Below, piece after piece: positions 1-5,936 of a DNA stretch of 21,417 bases (its first letter is position 1; each line of letters opens with the position of its first letter). The notes below the pieces were generated by a model. It was not told where the DNA came from and did no database searches. It saw only the letters and a program-made list of their open reading frames with translations. The translations under genes were made by a program, and so were the position numbers. This DNA is from a virus: positions 1 through 21,417 of IMG/VR virus record IMGVR_UViG_3300042401_000380, one strand, 5' to 3'.

Positions 1-378
1 GTCATCATGGTTATCCTCCCACGTCTTGATTGCGTCACGATACCCTTTTGCTTTGATCAATTGTGCGCGGTAGTCCGCTGCGGTTTCCACGCACATAGCA
101 CCGGGGGACAGGAAGATTGTCTGTAGTACTTCCATGACTCCCTCCTTACCTCCACAGGCATTCAGCTTGCCTGTTGTCTCAAGGTCACTCAATGCACCTA
201 GTGCGTTGGTGCTTCCAGTCCGCTGGTAGACTCGCTCCAGTGCCGTGTATATGAGTTTGTGTTGCGATATTGCAAACAGATCTTCTGACCATGCGAGGTG
301 CGGAAGAACCTCTGGGTCGATTGCGATTAGCGATAGTGCCGCTTTTTCTGCGGTGATTGCGATTGGTGTGTTTTTCAT
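1..378 (-). CDS. DnaB-like replicative helicase, N-terminal domain (3' end outside window)
   Basis: The frame is open from an ATG at 378 to the window edge (126 codons) without a stop. The product begins MKNTPIAITAEKAALSLIAI and continues with features of the DnaB N-terminal domain: an early E-K-A-A-L-S-L helix, an L-F-A-I-S-Q-H-K-L-I-Y-T-A-L-E segment near residues 35-49, a D-L-E-T-T-G-K-L stretch near 65-72, a G-G turn near 76, and a Y-R-A-Q-L-I-K-A-K-G-Y-R-D-A-I end. In DnaB this domain drives hexamer formation and primase or loader contact; the RecA-type ATPase domain would lie beyond base 1. A strong Shine-Dalgarno (GGAGGAG, then AATAA) precedes the ATG, which directly follows the methyltransferase stop. 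The family call rests on pattern recognition of the N-domain only, so a bifunctional primase-helicase or another DnaB relative remains possible. Confidence 0.8.
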   Translation of the reverse strand, partial: MKNTPIAITAEKAALSLIAIDPEVLPHLAWSEDLFAISQHKLIYTALERVYQRTGSTNALGALSDLETTGKLNACGGKEGVMEVLQTIFLSPGAMCVETAADYRAQLIKAKGYRDAIKTWEDNHDD

Positions 379-1131
379 TTATTCTCCTCCAAGAATTCTC
401 CATGCTGTTGCAGCCACAAGTGAATCTTGTCCATTTCCAACTGCTTTAAATCTGTCCATCCAATGGGCCATCGCATCATTTTTTCTGGCAATGTGGGGCA
501 TAATATATTCTCGAACCCCATCCACGCCAGTTGTTCGGGAAGCGTTCCGGGTGATTTCCTTGTTTCCATCCTCCTTTTCCACATTGGGGTTGATAGGTTG
601 TTCCTCTTGTAATCTGTCGATGTTGGAGTGAACAGCGAGAATCCAAACTCTTTCTCTTTTATGTACTCCTCCACAATCTCTGCTTCCCAACACACACCAT
701 TTTGCATTATACCCGATTTGGGCCAAATCAGATAAGACTGATCCAATCCCAAATTTAATAAGATTTGGCACGTTTTCCACAAAAACGATTTTAGGTCGAA
801 CCTCGCAAACAATCCTAAACATCTCAGACCACAATCCACTTCTTTTTCCATCAAGTCCAGATAACCTTGATTCACATTGATTGGCATTTGAAAAGTCTGT
901 ACATGGAAATCCTCCGCAGACAACATCGATTTTCCCTCTCCATGGAGTTCCGTCGAAGGTACAGACATCGTCCCAGATTGGGAATCTTGGCAAGATTCCG
1001 TCCCGTTGTCTTTGGAGTAAGACTTTTCGGCAGTAAGGTTCAATTTCGACAGCACAGACTGTGGTATGTCCGAGAAGGATGCCGCCGAGGATTCCTCCAC
1101 CTGCTCCAGCAAATAAGTGTAGCTCATTCAT
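379..1131 (-). CDS. C5 cytosine-specific DNA methyltransferase
   Basis: This 250-residue protein carries the ordered motifs of C5 cytosine methyltransferases: FAGAGGG (motif I, residues 7-13, AdoMet binding), GGFPCTDFS with catalytic Cys77 (motif IV), ENV at 119-121 (motif VI), KRERVWI at 158-164 (motif VIII) and AVGNGQ at 230-235 (motif IX). It transfers a methyl group from AdoMet to carbon 5 of cytosine in a short DNA target. Only about 65 residues separate motifs VIII and IX, so the target-recognition region is small. No restriction endonuclease lies beside it, so it is probably a solitary phage enzyme that masks the genome from host restriction; that role is inference. The start follows an A-rich leader without a Shine-Dalgarno. 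A second frame is also open across almost the whole gene (see findings). Confidence 0.95.
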   Translation of the reverse strand: MNELHLFAGAGGGILGGILLGHTTVCAVEIEPYCRKVLLQRQRDGILPRFPIWDDVCTFDGTPWRGKIDVVCGGFPCTDFSNANQCESRLSGLDGKRSGLWSEMFRIVCEVRPKIVFVENVPNLIKFGIGSVLSDLAQIGYNAKWCVLGSRDCGGVHKRERVWILAVHSNIDRLQEEQPINPNVEKEDGNKEITRNASRTTGVDGVREYIMPHIARKNDAMAHWMDRFKAVGNGQDSLVAATAWRILGGE

Positions 1132-1161
1132 TTTGTTTTCTATTTTTGTTTGTATTGATTG

Positions 1162-1836
1162 TTAGCAAGCCCGTTGGTAAGTCTCTTGTGCCTTGTAGAC
1201 CCATTCAGCCTTGAATCCCTGCCATCCCCTGCTCACGCATTCGGTTATCGCATCCTCCAGCGTCCAACCTGCTTCGTCTGCTTCACGTTGGATTCCGTTT
1301 AGTGCTGTTTGGGTTAGTGGTGATTTCTTTGCCTTTCTGATTTTAAGAAAATCATTCCAGACTTGCTCTGGAACAGAATCTGGTCTTATCAATTCTACTC
1401 TTATCTTCTCTTCTCTTATCTTATCGGTTCGCGTTGGGCTGCCCATAGGTTCGCCATGGGTTTCGATTGGGTTAGCCATGGGTAACCCATGGGTTTCACT
1501 TGGGTTAGCTTTGGGTTTCCTTCCGCCCTTCTTTCCATTCTCCCAATTAGCTATCAGAGAGGAGTTATACTCATCCCACTGGTGAATTATAACATTATCA
1601 CCTTCTCTGCGTATGAAACCAGCAGTCACAAATGCTGATTCAAACTTTTCAGCGTCACCATTGTATCGGCACAATGCTTTCAACCCCGCTGTTGGAAGGT
1701 TTGTGAACACGCTAGTTTTCCTGTTTTGGCAATGGCCCCATATCCTGATGAGATATACGGGCGCGGACTCATCGTTGAGTAAATCAACTAACATTCTTGT
1801 TTTCCAGTGATCTGGAAAGTCTGGAGATACTATCAT
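1162..1836 (-). CDS. Replication-initiator/primosome-like phage protein
   Basis: This 224-residue protein has two compact parts joined by a repetitive linker. Residues 1-100 (MIVSPDFPDHWKTRMLVDLL at the start) resemble the winged-helix N-domains of phage replisome-organiser proteins. Residues 101-138 are a polar linker with an 11-residue repeat, ANPSETHGLPM and ANPIETHGEPM. Residues 139-151 are charged (KIREEKIRVELIR), and 153-212 form a conserved-looking C-terminal block (PDSVPEQVWNDFLKIRK, then ALNGIQREADEAG and RGWQGFKAEW). Proteins of this shape often sit just before the helicase gene in phages and recruit it to the origin, which fits the DnaB-like gene two positions downstream. The linker DNA itself carries an iteron-like array. 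The general role is likely; the biochemical class (DnaD-, DnaT- or O-like) is not settled. The ATG overlaps the stop of a possible 26-codon leader ORF. Confidence 0.7.
   Translation of the reverse strand: MIVSPDFPDHWKTRMLVDLLNDESAPVYLIRIWGHCQNRKTSVFTNLPTAGLKALCRYNGDAEKFESAFVTAGFIRREGDNVIIHQWDEYNSSLIANWENGKKGGRKPKANPSETHGLPMANPIETHGEPMGSPTRTDKIREEKIRVELIRPDSVPEQVWNDFLKIRKAKKSPLTQTALNGIQREADEAGWTLEDAITECVSRGWQGFKAEWVYKAQETYQRAC
1381..1510 (-). repeat. Iteron-like repeat array within the initiator gene (candidate replication origin)
   Basis: On the plus strand, TCTTATC occurs four times at 1384, 1399, 1414 and 1419, the first three exactly 15 bases apart. Next to it, a 23-base direct repeat starting ccatgggtttc and ending ttgggttagc occurs at 1454-1476 and 1487-1509, 33 bases apart with two mismatches. 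Between them, 1476-1492 is a perfect inverted repeat (ccatgggt-a-acccatgg). All of it codes for the linker of the initiator-like protein, as lambda ori lies inside gene O. The repeats also produce repeated peptide, so protein-level selection is an alternative explanation. Confidence 0.45.
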
Positions 1837-1969
1837 ATTTTTATAAAGAAAACCCTTCCTAAAGTAAGACTCCGTCTATCGAGCGACAACGGCAGTAGGA
1901 AGGGTAAATTCATTGGTTTTTATCGATGGTCTTAAACATCGAGCCTCACAAGAGACTAACGTAAACTAT
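1837..1969 (-). promoter_or_regulatory. Intergenic leader with long hairpin before the initiator-like gene
   Basis: This 133-base gap holds a 9-base-pair inverted repeat (acccttcct at 1852-1860, aggaagggt at 1897-1905) enclosing 36 bases that contain further short pairings (ccgt at 1872-1875 with acgg at 1889-1892). On the transcribed strand the second arm is followed by TTTTC, so it could be a weak terminator or a structured leader. A second small stem, tcgatg/catcga, lies at about 1923-1940. A possible promoter inside it reads TTGTCG, 17 bases, TACTTT. Two tiny ORFs linked by ATGA junctions (1910-1939 and 1833-1913) lead into the downstream ATG; I do not call them as genes. Confidence 0.35.
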
Positions 1970-2317
1970 CTAGTTTTTGGATTTCGTCAAATTGTTTTTT
2001 ACAGACCAGTCCCAGAGTTGCAAAATCTCTTCTGCCTTATCATCCACGTTGTCTTGTTTCAATCCGTACGATTTCAAGTCAAGCCATGTACCATCTGGCA
2101 ACTCACCAGTGCATCTTACCTCGTATCCTACACTTGGGTAACCATGTTTCCTGTGATCGTAGACGTAAACCTCGACCTGTTTCTTCTTGCCCTTATTGCA
2201 ACGGCACTCTTCATGCCCTGCGAAGGTTTTGTAAAACGAGATATCCGATTGTCCAAGGTGATCCTTGAATTGCTTCCATCCATTACTTGTTAATTTATCA
2301 AAGTTCAGATCGTTCAT
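1970..2317 (-). CDS. Hypothetical protein (115 aa)
   Basis: I do not recognise this protein. It is a soluble, mixed-charge sequence beginning MNDLNFDKLTSNGWKQFKDH, with a C-R-C pair near residue 39, a basic KGKKK patch, a β-rich middle (VEVYVYDHRK, then GYEVRCTGELPDGTWLDLKSYG) and a helical tail. No signal peptide or membrane segment is visible. Its ATG overlaps the TGA of the nuclease gene (ATGA), so it is probably translated by coupling and may act with the nuclease/annealing pair; that link rests on position alone. Confidence 0.7.
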   Translation of the reverse strand: MNDLNFDKLTSNGWKQFKDHLGQSDISFYKTFAGHEECRCNKGKKKQVEVYVYDHRKHGYPSVGYEVRCTGELPDGTWLDLKSYGLKQDNVDDKAEEILQLWDWSVKNNLTKSKN

Positions 2318-3357
2318 AGTTTTGCTTTCTTGGGTTTGTCCTCAACTAGCTTTACAATTTCCTCTGCAACATCTGGCAGGATTTGAGTGAGATCGTATCC
2401 CGCTGACTCGCAGTACTTCTGCAATTTTGCAGCAGAGATGCTACCTCCGAATAGCTTAATGCTGTCGGAAAGTGACATTTCGGTGCAATTTCCGATATGT
2501 TCGATAACCTCCGCAGGGTATGTCTCACGTCCCTTTTGCCGTTGCAGTTTCCATCCATAGACTTTCTCACCTGCCTGTAGCTTTTCCTTTAGCAGATCCT
2601 TTGCCCAATCGACGAGGTAATTGTTGAAAATACTGCTCTGTTTTACAAACGTGGAGAGTCGCTCAATATCACCTGCGAGATGCTCCTGCATTTGCGCGAG
2701 GTTGGTCTGTAGGTCGTTTTGAACCACCTCTAGGGTGTTGGCAACTGGGTTAGTAATTTGTTCGCAAGTGGTGGAATTTTTACACCACTTGCAATAATCG
2801 CAAGCGGTTGGGATTTTGTCTGGGTCGTTATATGCTGCTAGGATTCCCTCAACAACCTCCTTGGCTTCTTCGATTGTCCAAGAATGCGTGACTACACGCT
2901 CCTGATCGCAGAACAGCAAGTGCGTAGTCCATTCGCGAATAGCGTATTCGCCAGTCTCGAAATCGTAGCTTGCTGCCATGTTGCCGTAGGCATAGGCACA
3001 CTGTTGCTCGGCGTACGAACGTAGGATTCCTGATTTTAGGTCTAGGCTTGTATGTATAGCAGGGATACGGCAATCCTCAGTTCCAACGTGATCGATCCCC
3101 GGCGTTTTAACTTTTAAGCTATCTTCGTCTGTTACCACCTCATGGTCACCAGCAATTGTCTTGGTCATCTCCACTGCCCACATGACCGAATCAGCATCTT
3201 TTGAATTTAGGTTCAAGAGAGGTTTATTGTTCCCCATGAACATTTCACGGAATGCCTCGTCCATGTGAGTCCCGCGAGACGCAGCAGGGGAGTTACCCCC
3301 TGCTGACTCGAAACAGGCACACTCAGCCAGCTTAGGAAGTAGTGAATGACGGATCAT
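2314..3357 (-). CDS. PD-(D/E)XK exonuclease, Cas4/RecB-like, with Cys cluster
   Basis: With the start at 3357 the protein has 347 residues. That ATG overlaps the annealing-protein TGA (ATGA) and is preceded by GGGAGG at good spacing; a further upstream ATG at 3372 is less likely. Visible nuclease features are SRGTHMDEAF with His31, Asp89 in GIDHVG, a DLKSG core with Asp106 and Lys108, and Gln118 in AEQQCAYAYGN. After the fold comes a cluster CDYCKWCKNSTTC (Cys186, 189, 192, 198), plus Cys13 and Cys15 near the N-terminus, as in nucleases of this superfamily that bind an Fe-S cluster. Next to an ERF protein, the expected role is 5'-end resection of double-stranded DNA to load the annealing protein. 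The C-terminal 130 residues are helical and unassigned. Confidence 0.8.
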   Translation of the reverse strand: MIRHSLLPKLAECACFESAGGNSPAASRGTHMDEAFREMFMGNNKPLLNLNSKDADSVMWAVEMTKTIAGDHEVVTDEDSLKVKTPGIDHVGTEDCRIPAIHTSLDLKSGILRSYAEQQCAYAYGNMAASYDFETGEYAIREWTTHLLFCDQERVVTHSWTIEEAKEVVEGILAAYNDPDKIPTACDYCKWCKNSTTCEQITNPVANTLEVVQNDLQTNLAQMQEHLAGDIERLSTFVKQSSIFNNYLVDWAKDLLKEKLQAGEKVYGWKLQRQKGRETYPAEVIEHIGNCTEMSLSDSIKLFGGSISAAKLQKYCESAGYDLTQILPDVAEEIVKLVEDKPKKAKL

Positions 3358-4010
3358 TTCGATGCCTCCCATTTGGCTACTGCTGCCAAAAACTTCTCAG
3401 GAGAGACGATAAGGTTGTCACGATATTTACCAGCGGGAAGATCATTCCACAACTGACCAGCTTTGATTTCACCTTTTGAGAGTAAGTATCCAGTAGCCGA
3501 TTCAGCTTTGGTTCCAATCACTGCCTCAACTTTTGTGAACCAGTTTGGATCCTCTTTTGGTGTTACGGGTGCTAGGACTTTTGTGACTGTTGTCCTAGCA
3601 GGGGCAACATTGCTGCGTCCCATTGCCATTTCACCATCGTCATCGTCAGGGCAAGCCATGACCATTGCCTGTAAAGCATACCTACGAGCGTAGGATATAA
3701 GAGATCCAATGCCTTGAGGATCTTCTTTTGATGGTTTCATATATGTTGTGCTTCTAATCCATTGCCCACTTGAATGCATTATTTGCGTTTGTACAAAATA
3801 TCCACGCTCATCCGAACCCGGCATCTGAACTATGCTAATTCCATGTTTTGTGAGTGATGGTTTAACTGTTTCCCACACCATAGAAAGGCTAGAGAATTTT
3901 GATTTAAAATATGGATTATCTTGATCTTTTTGAACCGATCCAATTTCTGCTTGTGCTTTTGCTAAAGCGGAAGCTAATTCATTTATTTGATCTGATTGTA
4001 TGTTATTCAT
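3354..4010 (-). CDS. erf: ERF-family single-strand DNA annealing protein
   Basis: The 218-residue product has the ERF signature: an N-terminal helix ending AKAQAEIGSVQKD, NPYFKSKFSSLSMVWETVKP (residues 32-51), KHGISIVQ, and the diagnostic PQGIGSLISYARRYALQAMV (98-117) followed by an acidic DDDD at 122-125. ERF proteins anneal complementary single strands during phage recombination, genome circularisation and repair. The last 85 residues are a less conserved tail ending FLAAVAKWEASK. The ATG follows the endonuclease TAA directly (TAAATG) with no Shine-Dalgarno, so translation may depend on coupling. The adjacent nuclease gene supports a two-component recombination system. Confidence 0.9.
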   Translation of the reverse strand: MNNIQSDQINELASALAKAQAEIGSVQKDQDNPYFKSKFSSLSMVWETVKPSLTKHGISIVQMPGSDERGYFVQTQIMHSSGQWIRSTTYMKPSKEDPQGIGSLISYARRYALQAMVMACPDDDDGEMAMGRSNVAPARTTVTKVLAPVTPKEDPNWFTKVEAVIGTKAESATGYLLSKGEIKAGQLWNDLPAGKYRDNLIVSPEKFLAAVAKWEASK

Positions 4011-4679
4011 TTATTTTAAGTATTGAAATACTAGGTTATTTGTGTGTTTATATTTATTTTTTAGAACTTTACGAATATTTTCTCGAAAAACTCCATATTT
4101 TTTTGCTGCTGCACTAATTGAAGAAAAAGTTTCTCCATCATTTTTGCAGATAATTTTTACTTGTTTTTTACCGGGAGGTTTTAATTTGACTCCAAGGCTC
4201 TTAAGTCTTATCCAAACAGTCGTTGTGCTAACATTGTATTTTTTAGCTATTTGTGTTGTGGTTAATGTTTTATATTCATTAATAAGAACATTGTAATCGC
4301 AGAAATGCTTGAATGTTAAGTTTTCTTTACCTTTCGGCTTTGGGGTTTCCTTGAATTTTTTTATTTGTGATTTGCTAATATTCTCCCCCCACCATCTCTT
4401 ATCTACATGCACCCCGTCTCCTCCATTAGAAATATTGGCTCTGCATTGATTGATTTCCTTCAATCTTTTGATCTCCTTTATTTCTAATTTGAATGCCATT
4501 TTTTCAGATAAATTCTTAAATGCTATTACAGCATTGCAGCCATGCTTCTTGTAGAACGCATCCCATAATTTACCACGACGTTTAAATGAAATGTATCTTT
4601 TTCCAGACCCTTTCCCGACATAGTAAATCTCACCAGTTTTTTCAGAAGCATGATAATAGATGTAGTATTTTTTTTCCAT
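4011..4679 (-). CDS. GIY-YIG homing endonuclease with C-terminal NUMOD-like DNA-binding repeats
   Basis: The 222-residue protein opens with a GIY-YIG-type core: KYYIYYHASEKTGEIYYVGK (residues 4-23), then GSGKRY, a helix with candidate catalytic Glu66 or Glu69, and NISNGGDGVH at 82-91, which is typical of Seg-like phage endonucleases. Residues about 143-163 form a helix-turn-helix (IAKKYNVSTTTVWIRLKSLG) and about 180-210 resemble a NUMOD1/IENR1 repeat (GETFSSISAAAKKYGVFREN). Such free-standing enzymes cut a target locus in related phages and spread by repair. The gene is clearly more AT-rich than its neighbours, a sign of separate origin. It lies between the intact ERF gene and a diverged copy of the ERF 5' end. 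A TTGACA element at 4709-4714 might be its own promoter. Confidence 0.85.
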   Translation of the reverse strand: MEKKYYIYYHASEKTGEIYYVGKGSGKRYISFKRRGKLWDAFYKKHGCNAVIAFKNLSEKMAFKLEIKEIKRLKEINQCRANISNGGDGVHVDKRWWGENISKSQIKKFKETPKPKGKENLTFKHFCDYNVLINEYKTLTTTQIAKKYNVSTTTVWIRLKSLGVKLKPPGKKQVKIICKNDGETFSSISAAAKKYGVFRENIRKVLKNKYKHTNNLVFQYLK

Positions 4680-4708
4680 CTAAAAATAGAATCCATTCTT
4701 TCAGTCAT

Positions 4709-4714
4709 TGTCAA
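4709..4714 (-). promoter_or_regulatory. Possible -35 element before the homing endonuclease
   Basis: A TTGACA lies on the minus strand about 30 bases before the endonuclease ATG. Possible -10 hexamers are TCTATT (18-base spacer) or TATTTT (20-base spacer), both weak. Initiation would fall close to the start codon. It is a consensus match only. Confidence 0.2.
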
Positions 4715-4729
4715 ATAAAAAAACAGATT

Positions 4730-4792
4730 CTCTGCCTGTGCTTTTGATAAAGCGATTGCTAGGTCTGCTATGTTTTCTGATTGTGTGTTCAT
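4730..4792 (-). pseudogene. Diverged duplicate of the ERF gene 5' end (remnant)
   Basis: Starting at the ATG at 4792, 21 codons encode MNTQSENIAD followed by LAIALSKAQAE, which aligns with the first 22 codons of the intact ERF gene (MNNIQSDQIN, ELASALAKAQAE). By hand, about 46 of 63 aligned bases and 14 of 21 residues agree, with one codon missing. Similarity stops at AQAE; the frame continues through unrelated sequence and into the endonuclease gene out of frame, ending at 4526. This looks like the severed 5' end of an ERF gene from a related phage, brought in with or left by the endonuclease insertion. It may still be translated and couple ribosomes to the endonuclease. Confidence 0.7.
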
Positions 4793-4817
4793 TTTGTTTT
4801 ACTGGTTTGTTGTTTAT

Positions 4818-5018
4818 TTACTGTTTGGTGAATTGGTCAAATTTTGAGCATACGTCAAAATCGTCGTGATTATCGGAATCGTTGTTGTTTTCTTTTGCTT
4901 TCCGTTTATCGCAATATTCGCGAAATCGATGGAGGATGTTTTCTTGTCCAAGTCTGTAGCAAGCGAAACATGATGCAAAGGACAATAGGAAGTATGAAAC
5001 TGCAATTGGTGTGGTCAT
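4818..5018 (-). CDS. Small single-span membrane protein (66 aa)
   Basis: The product begins MTTPIAVSYFLLSFASCFAC with one strong hydrophobic segment at about residues 4-20, followed by a basic region (HRFREYCDKRKAK) and a polar acidic tail (NNNDSDNHDDFDVCSK). The SFASC sequence is only a poor match to a lipobox. The start overlaps the TGA of the preceding 43-residue membrane protein (ATGA), which favours this frame over an overlapping alternative ending at 4814. Two adjacent small membrane proteins suggest a lysis or membrane-modifying role, but no family is recognised. Confidence 0.6.
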   Translation of the reverse strand: MTTPIAVSYFLLSFASCFACYRLGQENILHRFREYCDKRKAKENNNDSDNHDDFDVCSKFDQFTKQ

Positions 5019-5146
5019 TGGTTTTTTGTGAGTAGGAATATGGTTACAATAATCGCCACTGCTGGCGATAATGCCTTGAACGCTTCCAGCGTATGCTGGA
5101 GCGTCACAAGGATTGGAACTGACGTGAATGTTTCGATGATGCTCAT
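5015..5146 (-). CDS. Small membrane protein (43 aa)
   Basis: Translation from the ATG at 5146 gives MSIIETFTSVPILVTLQHTL, then EAFKALSPAVAIIVTIFLL and a TKNQ end. There is an amphipathic N-terminal half and one hydrophobic segment near residues 27-39. The stop overlaps the next gene's ATG (ATGA) and the start lies five bases after the stop of the 56-residue gene, so the three genes form a tight cassette. It could be a holin-like peptide; there is no motif to confirm that. Confidence 0.55.
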   Translation of the reverse strand: MSIIETFTSVPILVTLQHTLEAFKALSPAVAIIVTIFLLTKNQ

Positions 5147-5151
5147 ATTAA

Positions 5152-5322
5152 TTAGTCGCAGCAACCGCAACAAGGTGCGTCCTCGCAACGTGAGAATTTG
5201 CGAACATATGATTTAGTTTGCTCTTCAGTTAGACTTCTAACCCAAGCTGCAAAGCGGATCTTGTCTTCGTTTGCGTTCACCCATTCGGTGGTGAGTTCTT
5301 CAATGGTTTCTAGTGTGTTCAT
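5152..5322 (-). CDS. Small protein with C-terminal cysteine cluster (56 aa)
   Basis: The preferred start is the ATG at 5322 (MNTLETIEELTTEWVNANED). A longer frame from a GTG at 5409 would run through a promoter-like TTGACA and is less likely. The protein is acidic and helical and ends with CEDAPCCGCCD, five cysteines in eleven residues, which suggests metal binding or disulfides. It is the first gene of a three-gene cassette with the two small membrane proteins. Confidence 0.6.
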   Translation of the reverse strand: MNTLETIEELTTEWVNANEDKIRFAAWVRSLTEEQTKSYVRKFSRCEDAPCCGCCD

Positions 5323-5331
5323 AAGAGTTGT

Positions 5332-5361
5332 AGAATAATCAAAGCGGGTTGGGATTGTCAA
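5332..5361 (-). promoter_or_regulatory. Sigma70-like promoter for the 56/43/66-residue cassette
   Basis: The minus strand shows TTGACA (5356-5361), an 18-base spacer and TATTCT (5332-5337). The -35 is a perfect consensus match. The expected transcription start is near 5325, only about three bases before the ATG at 5322, so the mRNA would be nearly leaderless. Confidence 0.45.
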
Positions 5362-5526
5362 CAAGGTTTTTTTGGAAAGATTCCAGCGGATTTTAAAGCG
5401 TCTTTGCACTGGTCGATCAGCAAAGAATCCTTGTGACCATATGCGTCAACAACCGCTTGCAATGCTTGCACCAATTTTGTGTGCGAAGCGTTTTTGTAGT
5501 GTTCGGAAGATTTGAATAGTTTCATT
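5358..5526 (-). pseudogene. Possible frameshifted small ORF
   Basis: From the ATG at 5526 the frame stops after about 25 codons. One base out of phase there is an open, protein-like frame of about 54 codons (KLFKSSEHYKNASHTKLVQA, then LQAVVDAYGHKDSLL, ending GIFPKKPC) that has no ATG. Its in-frame ATG would be restored if the AAAA run straight after the start were AAA. This could be a real mutation, a homopolymer sequencing error, or a shorter gene starting at an internal TTG or GTG. No function is suggested. Confidence 0.35.
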
Positions 5527-5544
5527 TTAATTGGTTGGGTTTGG

Positions 5545-5565
5545 AGCGGGGATGGAACCCGCTCT
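5545..5565 (-). other. Intergenic hairpin
   Basis: gagcggg (5545-5551) and cccgctc (5559-5565) form a seven-pair GC-rich stem with a seven-base loop between two small genes. No U-rich tract follows on the minus strand, so it is not a standard intrinsic terminator. It may shape or protect the mRNA. Confidence 0.3.
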
Positions 5566-5574
5566 GTTTGGGTT

Positions 5575-5778
5575 TTAGTTATTTAAAATTTCGCGTCCTG
5601 CATTTATTGCAGCATCTGCACATTGAGTTTTTCCACGCAAATTCCGCAACTCATGAGGAAAACTCCAGCTAATGGTATTTGCTCCTTCTCCTGCATTGTT
5701 TTCTTGTGCTGCAAATATGCAGAATTCTTTTCCGTATTTAGAAATTGCTAGGATGGTTTTGTTACTAAGAGTTGTCAT
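5575..5778 (-). CDS. Hypothetical protein (67 aa)
   Basis: An unrecognised small soluble protein beginning MTTLSNKTILAISKYGKEFC and ending CADAAINAGREILNN. The first half looks β-strand-rich (TILAISKYGKEFCIFAA) and the end is helical. It has an A-rich leader without Shine-Dalgarno. It is the first gene after the promoter-like region at 5833-5860. Confidence 0.55.
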   Translation of the reverse strand: MTTLSNKTILAISKYGKEFCIFAAQENNAGEGANTISWSFPHELRNLRGKTQCADAAINAGREILNN

Positions 5779-5832
5779 TTGATTGATTTGGTTTTTGGTT
5801 TCGTTGCTGGCGTTGCGCCTTCAACTACAAAC

Positions 5833-5860
5833 AAGATACCAAGCCGCTTGGGTTATGCAA
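5833..5860 (-). promoter_or_regulatory. Sigma70-like promoter in the 5779-5936 gap
   Basis: In the longest intergenic gap (158 bases) the minus strand carries TTGCAT (5855-5860), a 16-base spacer and TATCTT (5833-5838), upstream of the gene at 5575-5778. The rest of the gap is AT-rich and shows no gene; the only ATG frame has six codons. Confidence 0.4.
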
Positions 5861-5936
5861 TAATTATTTTCATTTATTTTTCACTAGGATAAAAATAGTT
5901 ACTTAATTCTGTTGACACCCGCAGATGCCGATAGAA

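Noticed and set aside
1440-1510. Possible CRISPR-like short repeats
   Set aside because: Repeats are unequal, overlap a coding linker in frame and have no unique spacers of constant size; iterons fit better.
4526-4792. Complete 88-residue gene starting at 4792
   Set aside because: Only the first 21 codons resemble a real protein (ERF start); the remainder reads through the endonuclease gene out of frame.
5527-5574. tRNA-like T-arm (GCGGG stem with TTCCATC loop) on the minus strand
   Set aside because: No matching acceptor, D or anticodon arms upstream; the loop base after TTC is wrong for a T-loop. Treated as a plain hairpin.
5863-5885. Six-codon ORF (MKIIIA) in the 5779-5936 gap
   Set aside because: Too short to support as a gene and lies upstream of the promoter-like element.
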